Of a stretch of 15,712 bases of DNA, positions 8,583-14,423 are shown piece by piece; position 1 is the stretch's first letter; every line of letters starts with the position of its first letter. The position numbers and the translations under genes were made by a program. The stretch lies in contig JAQBPS010000648.1 in assembly GCA_028287415.1 (NCBI GenBank), positions 1 to 15,712 of the forward strand, in the 5' to 3' direction. Below the pieces are notes generated by a model. The model was not told the origin of the DNA and did not search any database. It saw only the letters and a list, made by a program, of their open reading frames with translations. Source of the DNA: Bacillota bacterium. Its GTDB lineage: Bacteria; Bacillota; Sulfobacillia; Symbiobacteriales; Symbiobacteriaceae.

Positions 8583-11500
8583 TTATTTGTAGATGGCGTA
8601 CCAGCCCAGTGCACTCGCCTGGTCCTTGACCTGCCCGTTGCCGAAGAGGTACAGGGAGGTGGCGCCGTTGGGCGGCAGCTTGAGCATCCCCAGGAATTTG
8701 AGGGCGATCTCCGTCAGCGTCAGCACAAATGCCCCGGCCTTGGGGTCGTAGGCGAGCAGGATATTGCTGATGGAGAGCCGGAGCACGCCCTGAATGCTGA
8801 ACAGCTTGGCCCCGCCGCCGGTGCCGGGCAACGATATGCCAACCGCCACGCGATAGTTGCTGCCGGTGCTGTTACGCTCCTCGTCCGGGCTCCAGGCCAG
8901 GAGCAGGTAGGCGTTCAGCCCGGCCTTGCCGGCCAGGGCGCCCACCGTGCCCATGTTCAGGTGGAACCTGAGCCCCGTCCACTCCCCCTTGAGGCCGGCC
9001 AGGTTCGAGCCGGCGCCCACCGGCAGGAAGCCCAGCGCCGCAGGCTGGGAGTCGGCGTCCCCTGTCACGATGCCGTCCAGCTCCAGGGGGAAAGCCTGGT
9101 AAAGGCTGCTCGCGCGGGGGGTGCTCTGGGCCAGATCAAAGCTGATCTTCGAGACATCCAGGGTGAACTGCCGGTCGATGGGCTTATCCTGCGGAAAGGT
9201 CATTGTCACCGCAAGCCCGGCGTAGTAGAGTCCCCTGCGGGTGTCGGCCGGCTGATCGGCGTAGCCGAAGGAGAACAGGTCGAACGGCGTGGGGTTGCCG
9301 GAGTCGACCGGGAGCGACAACGGCTTGAAGTCCAGGAAGCCCCAAAGGTCAAACCGGCTGGTTGTCTTGCCACCCACGGCAGATGTGCCCACCGTGTTGA
9401 ACTGGGCCTTGATCACCTCGACCTTGTTCATGACGTTGCTGGTGAAGTTGAACCGGTTGTCCGCCAGCTTGCCCTTGTCAGCCGCCGTGTCCAGCACGTA
9501 GAACGACTGCCCGTCGTGATTCTGATAGGAGCCCTGGAGCAAAATCGAGTTGTAGATGTTCGTCTCGTCGCCCATGCTGGTGACCCGCTGGCCAAAGAAC
9601 TCATTGACGGTAAGCTGAGCCAGGCTGCGGAAGTCCTGGACCGCTGCATTTGCGAACAGCACTTTGAGGGTGAGCAACTTGAAGTCATACGGGCCCGGGG
9701 CCGGCGCGACGGCCTGAAGCCCCATGCTGGGGCTGTAAGCCGGGTCCACGTAGTAGATCAGGCCGAAGAGGGCACTGGGCTGGGTCGGCGTCAGCTCCTT
9801 GCTGACGGGGCTGATGTCGACCCCCAGATGGTGGGCAAAGAACGCTGCGGGGTCGCTCATGCCGCCCTGAAGCCCCTTGAGCTGGTCCGGGAAGCTCGTG
9901 ACCCGGGCCTTGAGCACGAGAATACCGGTCCAGTCCGGCTCGTCCACCAACTGCTTGAACCGGTCAAAGAACGGATCGAGCTGTGCCTTGGCATCTGCCA
10001 CATAGGTCTGGAGCCACTGGGCCAGCACCACGACCTCATCGGCGTTTGGCGGCCCGAGCGTGGACGTGCCGTCGGGATTGTCCTGCAAGTCGCTGGGCGC
10101 GGCCAGCTCCGGCGCCTGGGTCCAGGCCTCCGGGTGCTGGATCAGGTCGGTCAGCTTCACCCCGCGCCGGCCCTTCACTATGAGTACATTGCTGTAATCG
10201 TCGTACCGGTTGTGCTCACCGACGTTGGCGGCCAGCGTCCAGTCGCCAATGGTGACGCTGTTGTAGAACCGGGGGCCGATGCCGGGGTCCTGCTCCGCTG
10301 ACGGCACCAGCGCACCCAGGTACTGCGCATTGGCGCCCACCAGGAAGAGCTGGTTGGTCTGCATCGCCTGCTGCAGCTGCGGGGTCAGGTCGCCGAAGCG
10401 CATGTCCTGCGCGCCACTCGGCGGATGCGCCAGCAAAACCGAGGCATATTGCGTCCCTTGCATCGCTACCATCAAGCCGGCTGGCGTGGCGGCCTGGTAG
10501 CGGCCGTCAAAGGGCGGTGCGGCCTCCGCCCCCGACGCGGCGTCCAGCGACGGCGCTCCCTGAATCAGGTGGCGCCGGCTCGGTGCCACCACCTGCATTT
10601 CAAACTGAGCGTAGGCGTCCAAGGCGAACCAGCCGATGTCCGCACCCGGCGTCACCCCGGCATAGGGGACCAGCGGGAACGGTGGATTCGCTGCCGGCAT
10701 CGGCACGCTGGTGTCCCGAAGGCGGAAGACCAGACCGTCGGACGCGTCGTTCTCGGCCGGTGGGCCGTACAGGGTCGCACCGACCGGCTGGGCCAGGTAC
10801 CGGTTGGCGGCGCTGGCGGGGCGCACCGTCGCCCAGGATGTGCGGAAGTCCGGTTTCAGGACATCGCCGTTGACATCGACCGGCCTGCCCACGGTGGAGG
10901 CCGTCCGGAACGGGTAGGCTGCGGCATAAGCCGGCTGACCGGCGGTGAAGCGCATGCAGTCTCCTGGCGCAAAACGGATCAGCTCTGTGCCGGACAGGCC
11001 GCAGAGCAAGTCGTAGCCGGGGGCCTGCGCGCCGTCGGGCACGTCCAGCGTGTAGTCACCAGTCGGCGAGACCAGGAAGGCCGCCTGAACCGCACCGTCC
11101 TGCGGACCCAGGTGAAAGGCCAGGCGGGCGGGCTGGTCGCCGCCCGCGGTGACCGGTGTCAGTTGCACGGCGCTGCCGTTGCGCGTGCGGAGCGTCGTAT
11201 ATAGCACGGTCCGCTTCTTGTCAAAGTTAGCACCGGTGAACGCCAGGAAAGTACGTGCCTGGGCGCACCGGGCGTTGTCGATGTCGGTCAGATCGAGGCT
11301 TACATGAAAGCCGATATAGTCATTCAGTGCCTGATCCTGGTCGAGCAACGGGTACCAGCCGGCAAGGTTTCGCTGGGTATCGGTTGTCACGGGGTTCGGG
11401 TAGACGAACTGAAACCCGCAGCGCAGGTTGTTGTTGCTCACCAGTGAGCGGCGCTGCATAAATAAGCTGTCAAAAGCAATGCAGCCGCGCTGTAGGCCCG

Positions 11501-12035
11501 CAAACGGCAGGCTCGCCGTGAGCAGCACCCGGATCGTGGGTGCCATCTGCCCCTGGAACTTGATCATCGTCGGGTTGCTGGCGGAAAGCTGAAGAGTCGT
11601 ATCCTTCCAGGTGAGGCGAATGCCGCCGCTCAGCACCAGCGAGAGCATACCCGCCCCGCCGGCCAGGGGCGCGCTCATGCCGCCGGTCGTGTTCGCCATA
11701 CCGGCATCCACTGTCAGCACCCGGACTGTCCCAGTGGCGATCCGAGCAGGGGCCGGGTCCGTCAGCCACAACAATCCCCGGTTCGGTGCAGCGGGGAGCA
11801 GGGGCGTGACCGCCTTGATGAAATCAGCGGTCGCAGCCTCTGTATCAAGCTTGGGGAGCTGGCTTGCGAAGAAGAAGCTACCGGGGAACTTGGCGACGGC
11901 GTCCGCCAGGCTGATCTGTGGATCGGCACCGGTCGTGGGCAGCAGGTATGCGATCCACCCCTGCTCACCGCTGTCAGGCGCACTCACATAAAGCCGGCCT
12001 GAGGTGTCCTGGGTCCACTTTGCAAACGTGACCAC
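8583..12035 (-). CDS. Large beta-rich protein of unknown function (1150 aa)
   Basis: The start is a GTG at 12035 with GGAGGG 6 nt upstream; no better start exists. The protein begins MVTFAKWTQDTSGRLYVSAP and has no signal peptide. Most of it is strand-rich with frequent aromatic residues, e.g. LLLTASLPFAG-like stretches and FSFGYADQPADTRRGLYYAG. The last 200 residues have the alternating strand pattern seen in the 1607-aa partner (RLSISNILLAYDPKAGAFVL, IALKFLGMLKLPPNGATSLY) and end at ...GWYAIYK. There is a shorter mixed segment around residues 650-730 (DAKAQLDPFFDRFKQLVDE). I recognise no catalytic motif or named domain and no LysM module. It follows the three small paralogous genes across a 96-nt gap that contains two hairpins, and precedes the 500-aa gene by 15 nt. 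The size, strand content and position suggest it pairs structurally with the 1607-aa protein, but this is inference. The gene call is secure and the function unknown. Confidence 0.9.
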   Translation of the reverse strand: MVTFAKWTQDTSGRLYVSAPDSGEQGWIAYLLPTTGADPQISLADAVAKFPGSFFFASQLPKLDTEAATADFIKAVTPLLPAAPNRGLLWLTDPAPARIATGTVRVLTVDAGMANTTGGMSAPLAGGAGMLSLVLSGGIRLTWKDTTLQLSASNPTMIKFQGQMAPTIRVLLTASLPFAGLQRGCIAFDSLFMQRRSLVSNNNLRCGFQFVYPNPVTTDTQRNLAGWYPLLDQDQALNDYIGFHVSLDLTDIDNARCAQARTFLAFTGANFDKKRTVLYTTLRTRNGSAVQLTPVTAGGDQPARLAFHLGPQDGAVQAAFLVSPTGDYTLDVPDGAQAPGYDLLCGLSGTELIRFAPGDCMRFTAGQPAYAAAYPFRTASTVGRPVDVNGDVLKPDFRTSWATVRPASAANRYLAQPVGATLYGPPAENDASDGLVFRLRDTSVPMPAANPPFPLVPYAGVTPGADIGWFALDAYAQFEMQVVAPSRRHLIQGAPSLDAASGAEAAPPFDGRYQAATPAGLMVAMQGTQYASVLLAHPPSGAQDMRFGDLTPQLQQAMQTNQLFLVGANAQYLGALVPSAEQDPGIGPRFYNSVTIGDWTLAANVGEHNRYDDYSNVLIVKGRRGVKLTDLIQHPEAWTQAPELAAPSDLQDNPDGTSTLGPPNADEVVVLAQWLQTYVADAKAQLDPFFDRFKQLVDEPDWTGILVLKARVTSFPDQLKGLQGGMSDPAAFFAHHLGVDISPVSKELTPTQPSALFGLIYYVDPAYSPSMGLQAVAPAPGPYDFKLLTLKVLFANAAVQDFRSLAQLTVNEFFGQRVTSMGDETNIYNSILLQGSYQNHDGQSFYVLDTAADKGKLADNRFNFTSNVMNKVEVIKAQFNTVGTSAVGGKTTSRFDLWGFLDFKPLSLPVDSGNPTPFDLFSFGYADQPADTRRGLYYAGLAVTMTFPQDKPIDRQFTLDVSKISFDLAQSTPRASSLYQAFPLELDGIVTGDADSQPAALGFLPVGAGSNLAGLKGEWTGLRFHLNMGTVGALAGKAGLNAYLLLAWSPDEERNSTGSNYRVAVGISLPGTGGGAKLFSIQGVLRLSISNILLAYDPKAGAFVLTLTEIALKFLGMLKLPPNGATSLYLFGNGQVKDQASALGWYAIYK

Positions 12036-12041
12036 GTGGTT

Positions 12042-12047
12042 CCCTCC
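12042..12047 (-). promoter_or_regulatory. Ribosome binding site of the 1150-aa gene
   Basis: GGAGGG lies 6 nt before the GTG at 12035 and immediately after a small GNRA-type hairpin (12051-12064). Confidence 0.78.
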
Positions 12048-12050
12048 CCG

Positions 12051-12064
12051 CCCGGTTTCCCGGG
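12051..12064 (-). promoter_or_regulatory. GNRA-tetraloop hairpin ahead of the 1150-aa gene
   Basis: On the minus strand CCCGG-GAAA-CCGGG forms a 5-bp GC stem capped by a GAAA tetraloop, 3 nt upstream of GGAGGG. It may stabilise the mRNA 5' end after processing or affect ribosome access. Structure predicted by eye only. Confidence 0.4.
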
Positions 12065-12073
12065 ACTGCCAAA

Positions 12074-12113
12074 GGCCGGCTGCGCCCGCCTGGGTCAGCG
12101 ATCGCAGCCGGCC
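12074..12113 (-). promoter_or_regulatory. GC-rich hairpin between the small genes and the large genes (possible attenuator or processing site)
   Basis: A perfect 11-bp inverted repeat (GGCCGGCTGCG, 12074-12084, and its complement 12103-12113) encloses an 18-nt loop. It can extend outward by GCCA/TGGC after a small internal loop. It begins 18 nt downstream of the paralog 3 stop. On the minus strand only TTT follows, so it would be a leaky terminator at most. Its position suggests partial termination or protection of the upstream mRNA, leaving more transcript for the three small proteins than for the large ones. Confidence 0.55.
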
Positions 12114-12131
12114 ATGGCTTGTCAGGCTGAA

Positions 12132-12767
12132 TTAAGCGTTGGTCGCGAACGTAAAGGTGCACGCGACGCAATTCTGCTGCTTGCCGCCGAAATAGGCGAC
12201 CGTGTAACTGCGGCCGGCCAGCAGGGTGGCGATGATGGGCACGGAGCCGGCCCGCTTGTCCGACATCAGCGTCCCCTTGGCCACCGGCGTGTCGGCATAG
12301 GGATTGTCATCGGCGTTGAACAGGCCCACCCAATGGCCGAAGGTCTGCGGTGTGCAGCTTTCCGGCGTAACATAGTCGACCAGCAAAGAGTCCTGACCCG
12401 GCGCCACGCTGATATAGGTGGAGAACAACTGCTGCTGAGTCATGTCACCGCCGGGCAGGAAGGCCGTGGCGACGATGTTCTGGACGCTGGAGCCCACCCC
12501 GTAACCGACAATGTAGTCCTTCTTCTGGTAGGCAATCGATACGGCCAGGTCTCCCTGGGTCGAGGTGCCGGCCACGTTCGCCTTCCAGCCGCCGGTGGGG
12601 TTCGACCACTCCACCTGGCTGTCCTGCCACGCCTGCACAAAGTTGCTGTTGCTGCTGGGCTGGTTCTGAGGAACGGTCGCATACTTGCAAATGAGGTACT
12701 CCGGGGTAATCTGCTCCACCTTGACCACAGTCTTGCGAAGCGCGCCGTCACCAATCACCATTTTCAC
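12132..12767 (-). CDS. Small tandem-domain paralog 3 (211 aa), unknown function
   Basis: I place the start at the GTG at 12767, not at an in-frame ATG further upstream (13040). The GTG has GGAGGG 6 nt ahead, the resulting N-terminus (MKMVIGDGALRKTVVKVEQ) aligns without gaps to both paralogs, and the longer form would overlap most of the first 190 nt of the preceding gene. The protein is two copies of one roughly 100-residue unit. The first holds NSNFVQAWQDSQVEWSNP, GGW and YQKKDYIVGYGVG...NIVATAFL. The second holds FGHWVGLFNADDNPY, RAGSVPIIATLLAGRSYTVA and NCVACTFTF. The spacing and hydrophobic alternation suggest beta sandwiches, and the 'HWVGLF...GxV...Y.VAYF' pattern is loosely like SKICH/Ig-type domains, but I cannot name a family. 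It shares a 26-bp exact DNA match with paralog 2 (12613-12638 and 13337-13362). No signal peptide. Confidence 0.9.
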   Translation of the reverse strand: MKMVIGDGALRKTVVKVEQITPEYLICKYATVPQNQPSSNSNFVQAWQDSQVEWSNPTGGWKANVAGTSTQGDLAVSIAYQKKDYIVGYGVGSSVQNIVATAFLPGGDMTQQQLFSTYISVAPGQDSLLVDYVTPESCTPQTFGHWVGLFNADDNPYADTPVAKGTLMSDKRAGSVPIIATLLAGRSYTVAYFGGKQQNCVACTFTFATNA

Positions 12768-12773
12768 AATGAT

Positions 12774-12779
12774 CCCTCC
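12774..12779 (-). promoter_or_regulatory. Ribosome binding site deciding the GTG start of paralog 3
   Basis: GGAGGG lies 6 nt before the GTG at 12767. It argues against the longer in-frame reading that begins at 13040 inside paralog 2. Confidence 0.8.
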
Positions 12780-12781
12780 AT

Positions 12782-12808
12782 ACGTTGCCGCTCGTCGATC
12801 CGGAACGT
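12782..12808 (-). promoter_or_regulatory. Small hairpin just upstream of the paralog 3 ribosome site
   Basis: On the minus strand ACGTTCCG can pair with CGGCAACGT: 8 pairs with one bulged C and a 10-nt loop. It ends about 3 nt before GGAGGG. It lies in the 85-nt gap between paralogs 2 and 3, which holds nothing else I can identify. It may set translation or mRNA processing, but the evidence is weak. Confidence 0.3.
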
Positions 12809-12852
12809 GACTATCTACTCGCAATGGCGGTTGGCAGGGGCGACGCTGAACC

Positions 12853-13491
12853 CTAATCGCCGGCGGCGACAAACGTGAAGGTACAGGCCACGCAGTTCTG
12901 GCCTTTGCCGGCATAATAGGCCACCGTGTAGCTCCTGCCTGTCGCCAGGGAGTACATGAGGGGGACCGATCCCGCTCGCTGGTTCGTGGGGATCGGGGCG
13001 GACGTGAGTGGCATGTCCAGAAAGGGATTGTCATCCTCATCCAACAGCGCCACCCGGTGCTGATACAGGTTCGGCTTGCTGCCTTCGGGGGTGAGATAGT
13101 CGACTAGGAGCGTGTCCTGGCCGGGTTTTACGCTGATGGTGGTAGAGAACTGCTCCTGCTGAGTGATGTCGCCGCCCGGCAGATAGGCGGTCGCCACGAT
13201 GTTCTGAACGTTCTGGCCCACGCTGTAGCCGACAATGTAATCCTTGTTCTGATAAAGGAATTGCAGGGGCATGTCGCCCTGCATGGTGTTGCCGGGGACC
13301 CCGCCCCGCCAGCCGCCCGTGGGGTTGGCCCACTCGACCTGGCTGTCCTGCCACGCCTGCACGAAGTTGCCGTTGGTGGTCGGGCAGTTCTGGGGCACCG
13401 TGGCGTAGGCGACTATCATGTATTCCGGGCTCATTTGTGTCACCTTGACGGTGACCTTCGTGAGCGGATTGGGTGCGACAATGAGGCGCAC
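12853..13491 (-). CDS. Small tandem-domain paralog 2 (212 aa), unknown function
   Basis: The start is a GTG at 13491 (MRLIVAPNPLTKVTVKVTQ) with GGAGGG 6 nt upstream; alignment with the paralogs supports it exactly. Two repeated units are visible: the first has NGNFVQAWQDSQVEWANP, GGW and YQNKDYIVGYSVGQNVQNI; the second has YQHRVALLDEDDNPF, RAGSVPLMYSLATGRSYTV and QNCVACTFTF. It is closest to paralog 3: VQAWQDSQVEW and KDYIVGY are identical, and the linker PGGD(I/M)TQQ is nearly so. No signal peptide, membrane helix or catalytic motif is seen, so a binding or structural role is more likely than an enzyme. It starts 20 nt after paralog 1 and ends 85 nt before paralog 3, which suggests tandem duplication inside one transcript. 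The cysteine in NCVACTF recurs in paralog 3. Confidence 0.92.
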   Translation of the reverse strand: MRLIVAPNPLTKVTVKVTQMSPEYMIVAYATVPQNCPTTNGNFVQAWQDSQVEWANPTGGWRGGVPGNTMQGDMPLQFLYQNKDYIVGYSVGQNVQNIVATAYLPGGDITQQEQFSTTISVKPGQDTLLVDYLTPEGSKPNLYQHRVALLDEDDNPFLDMPLTSAPIPTNQRAGSVPLMYSLATGRSYTVAYYAGKGQNCVACTFTFVAAGD

Positions 13492-13497
13492 AATGTG

Positions 13498-13503
13498 CCC
13501 TCC
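13498..13503 (-). promoter_or_regulatory. Ribosome binding site deciding the GTG start of paralog 2
   Basis: GGAGGG ends 6 nt before the GTG at 13491. It fixes the start, and the same arrangement is found before paralog 3 and the 1150-aa gene. Confidence 0.8.
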
Positions 13504-13511
13504 CTTCCCGG

Positions 13512-14156
13512 CTACGGCGCAACGGCAAACCGGAACGTGCAGGCAACACCGCTCTGGTCGGCGCCAGCCCCGCCGGCGAAGTACGCGACCAGGTACGACC
13601 GGCCCGCAAGCATGCTGTAGAACAGCGGCACAGAGCCGACCCGTGCATTGCCGGTTACCGGGGAGAGCGTCAGAGGCGGAGCGGTGTAGGGATCGCCGCC
13701 GTCGTCAAACAGCGCCACCCAGTGGCCGAACGCAGACGGCTGGCAGCCTTCCGGCGTGGTGTACTGCACCAGCACCGTGTCTGCGGCAGGCTGCACGGAG
13801 ATCCTTGTTGCGAATTGCTCCTGTTTGGCGGGGTCCCCGCCGTGGATGACGGCCGTGGCGCAGATGTTATTGACCGACCCGCCCACGCTGTACCCGCAGA
13901 CATAGTCCTTGGCCTGAAGTGGCAGGGCAAGCGGCACATCGCCTTGAATGCGGTCGCTTGCGATGGCCGACTTCCACCCGCCACTGGGGTTGCTCCATCC
14001 AACTGTGGTGTCTTGCCACGTCTGGACGAAGTTGCCGTACGTTTTGGGCTCGTTTGCCCCCACAGTGCTGTAGCGCACTATCAGCAGCTCGGGCGTCGCC
14101 ACGACGATCATCACGCGGGTGGTCGCCAGGGGCGAGGGGTCAAGAATGAACTTCAT
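13512..14156 (-). CDS. Small tandem-domain paralog 1 (214 aa), first gene of the block
   Basis: It begins at the ATG at 14156 (MKFILDPSPLATTRVMIVV), with AGGAGGG 7 nt upstream, about 31 nt below a TATAAT box, so it is probably the first gene of the transcript. It has the same two-unit build as its two neighbours: YGNFVQTWQDTTVGWSNP, GGW and KDYVCGYSVGGSVNNICATA in the first unit; FGHWVALFDDGGDPY, RVGSVPLFYSMLAGRSYLVA and SGVACTFRF in the second. It is the most diverged of the three. It has an insertion in the last loop (AGGAGADQSG) and lacks one of the two cysteines of the NCVACTFTF motif. Being promoter-proximal and followed by two more copies, it would be made in high amounts relative to the large proteins if transcription is polar. 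No signal peptide. The family is unknown to me. Confidence 0.9.
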   Translation of the reverse strand: MKFILDPSPLATTRVMIVVATPELLIVRYSTVGANEPKTYGNFVQTWQDTTVGWSNPSGGWKSAIASDRIQGDVPLALPLQAKDYVCGYSVGGSVNNICATAVIHGGDPAKQEQFATRISVQPAADTVLVQYTTPEGCQPSAFGHWVALFDDGGDPYTAPPLTLSPVTGNARVGSVPLFYSMLAGRSYLVAYFAGGAGADQSGVACTFRFAVAP

Positions 14157-14186
14157 GACACGACCCTCCTGTGATCAAGGCCCAGG

Positions 14187-14215
14187 ATTATAGACGCATA
14201 TTTCTTATATCCGAT
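14187..14215 (-). promoter_or_regulatory. Putative sigma70-type promoter of the seven-gene block
   Basis: On the minus strand a perfect TATAAT (14192-14187) sits in the only AT-rich stretch of the window, about 31 nt upstream of the first small gene's ATG. This would place the transcript start near 14180 with a leader of about 24 nt containing AGGAGGG. The hexamer at a 17-nt spacing (ATCGGA, 14215-14210) is a poor -35 box, which is compatible with a weak or activator-dependent promoter. A second TATAAG lies at 14209-14204. Sequence inspection only. Confidence 0.5.
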
Positions 14216-14226
14216 AATAATTTATC
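14213..14226. promoter_or_regulatory. Small inverted repeat overlapping the -35 region, possible operator
   Basis: GATAA and TTATC are separated by 4 nt, making a 14-bp palindrome that overlaps the expected -35 position of the putative promoter. It could be a regulator site. Palindromes of this size are common in AT-rich DNA, so this is tentative. Confidence 0.25.
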
Positions 14227-14334
14227 ATGGAACGATATGAGTAACAATAGGTGCACTTTGTATAGCTTACGTGAAAATCGATCGAGAAAACGCACAATCA
14301 TACGCGCTACGTAGATCACCGAGTCGGAAAATGT

Positions 14335-14367
14335 AAGGCCGCACTCCTTGTCTCGGAGTGCGGCCTT
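14335..14367 (-). terminator. Intrinsic terminator after cysNC
   Basis: A perfect 13-bp inverted repeat (AAGGCCGCACTCC, 14335-14347, with its complement at 14355-14367) encloses a 7-nt loop. Read on the minus strand, the stem is followed by TTACATTTT, an interrupted U-rich tail. It lies about 57 nt past the cysNC stop and ahead of the next promoter, so it most likely ends cysNC transcription. On the plus strand only TTT follows, and no plus-strand gene ends here. Confidence 0.82.
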
Positions 14368-14416
14368 TGGCGACTGCGAGCTTCGTATCAACGAAGGCCT
14401 CGCCGTCACGGAGCTT
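14345..14416 (-). pseudogene. Possible decayed fragment of a cysC-like coding segment
   Basis: In a frame different from the cysNC stop frame, the minus strand reads KLRDGE followed by AFVDTKLAVAKGRTPRQG. This resembles the internal CysC stretch [25 protein letters not shown]. At DNA level, 14369-14401 matches 14640-14672 at 26 of 33 positions by my count, including 13 identical bases in a row (ggcgactgcgagc). There is no start codon of its own and no full domain. It may be a remnant of a second cysC copy or of a recombination at the 3' end of cysNC. The match is short, so chance cannot be excluded. Confidence 0.4.
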
Positions 14417-14423
14417 CTGCGCC

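Noticed and set aside
8412..10301. A 629-codon open reading frame on the plus strand
   Set aside because: Antisense to the 500-aa and 1150-aa genes. It crosses their boundary, and its translation has no recognisable domain and a shadow-like composition.
12031..12040. Perfect 10-bp palindrome ACCACGTGGT over the start of the 1150-aa gene
   Set aside because: It lies within the start codon region and is short; a single copy with no other support is probably chance.
12132..13040. A longer 302-aa version of paralog 3
   Set aside because: The extra N-terminal part overlaps paralog 2 in another frame and has no homology. The GTG at 12767 with GGAGGG gives an exact match to the paralogs' N-termini.
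1..14156. Interpretation as a contractile injection system or phage tail cluster
   Set aside because: LysM-like modules and large proteins hint at it, but no sheath, tube, baseplate, tape-measure or AAA+ ATPase gene is recognisable in the window, so I keep it as a hypothesis only.
1..14156. Interpretation as a Tc-type insecticidal toxin complex
   Set aside because: I see no RHS/YD repeats, SpvB, VRP1 or neuraminidase-like TcA motifs in the large proteins.
14188..14409. A 73-aa minus-strand reading frame in the gap after cysNC
   Set aside because: It runs through the terminator hairpin and the promoter region, has no ribosome site and no recognisable domain.
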